Origin: Archivesica marissinica
Lineage: Eukaryota > Mollusca > Bivalvia > Venerida > Vesicomyidae
Direction: 5' to 3'
Assembly (NCBI GenBank): GCA_014843695.1
Contig: CM026387.1
Coordinates: forward strand, 67,869,497-67,933,496
DNA length: 64,000 bases
In this document: positions 60,921 to 64,000 of the stretch, piece after piece
Position numbering within the stretch: position 1 is the stretch's first letter
Layout: every line of letters begins with the position of its first letter
The notes under the pieces: model-generated
Databases searched by the model: none
Told to the model about the DNA's origin: nothing
Seen by the model: the letters and a program-made list of their open reading frames with translations, nothing else
Program-made: the position numbers and the translations under genes

Positions 60921-61315
60921 TGTTGCTACAAATTATTTTACGTTGCTAATAGAACAAAGGAGAGAAAAATGGGTAGCCACATAAGTACCCATTCAGGAGG
61001 TCTTCCGTCCATCCCACTATACTTGTCCGCGCTATTTCTCAGCAATTATTGGCCAGGAATCAGTGAAGCATATCATGAGTGATTGGTAACAAAGCCTAGT
61101 TGTGCATATCATTGTGTTCCACAGAACTTATTTTCTTAAAATTATTGAACTTTGATTACTTCCAACCTGTCATTCAGGCTTAATATGTTTTACATCTGTA
61201 TTATTACTAATTACCAAATTATTTCAGTGAACAAACAAGATTTAATAACTTCACTCTCGGAACACGACGATCACAACCAGATCTCATGCCACTCTCTCAG
61301 AGACATTTTCCACAG
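60921..61315. other. Unique part of the duplicated module, copy 1
   Basis: Nearly identical to 63606-64000. It has a good acceptor-like accaaattatttcag near 61228 followed by an open stretch reading VNKQDLITSLSEHDDHNQ, so it may include an exon of an unrecognised gene. No domain is identified. Confidence 0.4.
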
Positions 61316-61373
61316 CCAAGTACAGTGAAGATTTCTAAGCCTGTAGTGGGAAACAATGGAAGCCGCAGGTAAA
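61316..61373 (+). other. Exon-like segment of the duplicated module, copy 2
   Basis: Paralogue of 58395-58452 with an internal stop in the matching frame; donor-like gcaggtaaat preserved. Confidence 0.25.
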
Positions 61374-61465
61374 TAGGCTGTATTGCAAATTATTTTACAT
61401 TTCAAATCTGTATATTTTATGCAATTAACTGTATCACAGTGGTTGCAGTTTACTTCTGAAATCAC

Positions 61466-63274
61466 AGAATGTGATTAGCCGAGCATGTTTGCATGTAGTT
61501 TAACATGTACATAATGATGATTGGTCGAGCATGTTTGCCTGCAGTTAAACATGTACATGATGATGATTGGTCGAGCATGTTTGCCTGCAGTTTAACATGT
61601 ACATGATGATGATTGGCTGAGCATATTTGCCTGCAGTTTAACATGTACATGATTGGCTGAGCATGTTTGCCTGCAGTTTAACATGTACATGATGATGATT
61701 GGCTGAGCATATTTGCCTGCAATTTAACATGTACATGATTGGCTGAGCATGTTTGCCTGCAGTTTAACATGTACATGATGATGATTGGCTGAGCATATTT
61801 GCATGCAGTTTAACATGTACATGATGATTGGCCTACAGTTTAACATGTACATGATGATGATTGGTCGAGCATGTTTGCCTGCAGTTAAACATGTACAAGA
61901 TGATGATTGGCTGTGCATGCAGTTTAACATGTACATGATGATGATTGGCCGAGCATATTTGCATGCAGTTTAACATGTACATGATGATGATTGGTCGAGC
62001 ATGTTTGCCTGCAGTTAAACATGTACATGATGATGATTGGCCGAGCATGTCTGCATGTAGTTTATCATGTACATGATGATGATTGGCCGAGCATGTTTGC
62101 ATGTAGTTTATCATGTACATGATGATGATTGGCCGAGCATGTTTGCCTGCAGTTTAACATGTACATGATGATGATTGGCTGAGCATATTGGCATGCAGTT
62201 TAACATGTACATGATGATTGGCCTACAGTTTAACATGTTCATGATGATGATTGGTCGAGCATGTTTGCATGTAGTTTATCATGTACATGATGATGATTGG
62301 TCGAGCATGTTTGCATGTAGTTTATCATGTACATGATGATGATTGGCCGAGCATGTTTGCATGTAGTTTATCATGTACATGATGATGATTGGTCGAGCAT
62401 GTTTGCATGTAATTTATCATGTACATGATGATGATTGGCCGAGCATGTTTGCATGTAGTTTATCATGTACATGATGATGATTGGTCGAGCATATTTGCCT
62501 ACAGTTTAACATGTACACGATGATGATTGGTCAAGTATATATGCCTGTAGTTTAACATGTACATGATGATGATTGGTCGAGCATATTTGCCTACAGTTTA
62601 ACATGTACATGATGATGATTGGCTGAGCATATTTGCATGCAGTTTAACATGTACATGATGATTGGCCTACAGTTTAACATGTACACGATGATGATTGGTC
62701 GAGCATATTTACATGCAGTTTATCATGTACATGATGATTGGTTGTGCATATTTGCCTGCAGTTTAGCATGTACACGATGATGATTGGCCGAGGATATTTG
62801 TATGCAGTTTATCATGTACATGATGATGATTGGCCGAGCATGTTTGCATGCAGTTTATCATGTACATGATGATGATTGGCCGAGCATATTTGCATGCAGT
62901 TTTATCATGTAAATGGTGATGATTGGTCGAGCATATTTACATGCAGTTTATCATGTACATGATGATGATTGGTCGGGCATATTTGCATGTAGTTTATCAT
63001 ATACATGATGATGATTGGCCGAGCATGTTTGCATGTAGTTTATCATGTACATGATGATGATTGGTCGGGCATATTTGCATGTAGTTTATCATATACATGA
63101 TGATGATTGGCCGAGCATGTTTGCATGTAGTTTATCATGTACATGATGATGATAGGCCGAGCATGTTTGCATGTAGTTTATCATGTACATGATGATGATT
63201 GGCCGAGCATGTTTGCATGTAGTTTATCATGTACATGATGATTGGCCGAGCATGTTTGCATGTAGTTTATCATG
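61466..63274. repeat. 46-bp satellite array, copy 2, about 39 units
   Basis: Same unit as 58955-60553, with a different order of variants and more units. It begins after gcagtttacttctgaaatca, the same entry sequence as copy 1. Confidence 0.96.
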
Positions 63275-63336
63275 TACCACACCACACCACACAACACCAC
63301 ACCACACACTCACACACCCACACCCACACCACACAT
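63275..63336. repeat. CA-rich stretch, copy 2
   Basis: Shorter paralogue of 60554-60652. Confidence 0.9.
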
Positions 63337-63341
63337 GGTAT

Positions 63342-63605
63342 GTGGCTAGGAGAACAAAATATATACTGTCTAGTGGTCTAGGATTAGCTGCTATGTGGCT
63401 AGGAGAACAATATATATATTGTCTAGTTGTCTAGGAATAGCTGCTATGTGGCTAGGAGAACAATAGATCTATTATCTAATGGTCTATGATTAGCTGCTAT
63501 GGGGCTAGGAGAACAATATATATATTGTCTAGTGGTCTAGGATTAGCTGCTATGTGGCTAGGAGAACAATAGATCTTTTGACTAATGGTTTAGGAATAGC
63601 TGCTA
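63342..63605. repeat. 53-bp tandem repeat, five copies, copy 2
   Basis: Paralogue of 60657-60920 at a constant offset of 2685 bp with only a few substitutions. Confidence 0.92.
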
Positions 63606-64000
63606 TGTTGCAACAAATTATTTTACGTATCTAATAGAACAAAGGAGAGAAAAATGGGTAGCCACATAAGTACCCATTCAGGAGGTCTTCCGTCCATCCC
63701 ACTATACTTGTCCGCGCTATTTCTCAGCAATTATTGGCCAGGAATCAGTGAAGCATATCATGAGTGATTGGTAACAAAGCCTAGTTGTGCATATCATTGT
63801 GTTCCACAGAACTTATTTTCTTAAAATTATTGAACTTTGATTACGTCCAACCTGTCATTCCGGCTTAATATGTTTTACATCTGTATTATTACTAATTACC
63901 AAATTATTTCAGTGAACAAACAAGATTTAATAACTTCACTCTCGGAACACGACGATCACAACCAGATCTCATGCCACTCTCTCAGAGACATTTTCCACAG
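63606..64000. other. Unique part of the duplicated module, copy 2, cut by the window end
   Basis: Matches 60921-61315 at offset 2685 with very few differences and stops at the window edge just before the expected third exon-like segment. Confidence 0.6.

Overview
This is a eukaryotic, AT-rich, repeat-dominated stretch, most likely from a marine invertebrate and best fitting a lophotrochozoan such as a bivalve mollusc. The reasons are tRNA-headed SINEs with the invertebrate-type conserved core, a decayed P-element-like transposase, a non-LTR retrotransposon fragment, TTAA-flanked MITEs, splice-type signals and very large minisatellites. There is no bacterial gene organisation, operon or CRISPR array. 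Well over half of the window is tandem repeat. Nearly all long open frames are by-products of repeat units that lack stop codons; only two small gene models, each present twice, look worth testing as real genes.

Layout. 1-9797 is a 53-bp satellite running off the left edge. 9798-10797 is exactly 1000 N. 10798-34357 is a different satellite of 34 bp, changing to 33 bp at its right edge, with several error-rich patches. 34421-36090 is a decayed plus-strand gene of an uncharacterised invertebrate family, interrupted by a 23-bp array. 36120-36841 is a decayed minus-strand P-like transposase. 36900-43632 is a graveyard of SINEs, MITEs, a split non-LTR retrotransposon and a 40-bp satellite.

43633-55979 is the most interesting object: a 12.3-kb palindrome with arms of about 4.4-4.7 kb around a unique centre. 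Each arm carries, from outside in, subterminal palindromic direct repeats, a GC-rich SINE-like segment, six TATAAATA motifs at 25-bp spacing ahead of a small intron-like segment, GT- and GTCC-type microsatellites, and a divergent gene pair. One gene of the pair encodes a 92-93-residue protein that aligns by eye with ubiquitin. The other has a unique N-terminus of about 75 residues followed by 14-residue repeats. The repeat domain is expanded to about 1.7 kb in the right arm, while in the left arm it is cut short by about 430 bp of TCTG. The arms differ by substitutions and indels, so this is not a simple duplicated contig.

55980-58400 holds a hairpin MITE, a second block of the 62-bp repeat seen near 39 kb, and a 177-bp degenerate array with a 93-bp foldback element in it. 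58400-64000 is a tandem duplication (offset 2685 bp) of a module made of an exon-like segment, a 46-bp array, CA-rich DNA and five 53-bp repeats. One copy carries a TTAA-flanked MITE and the other shows the empty site. Everything here was read by eye; family assignments are by motif and none was checked by a database search.
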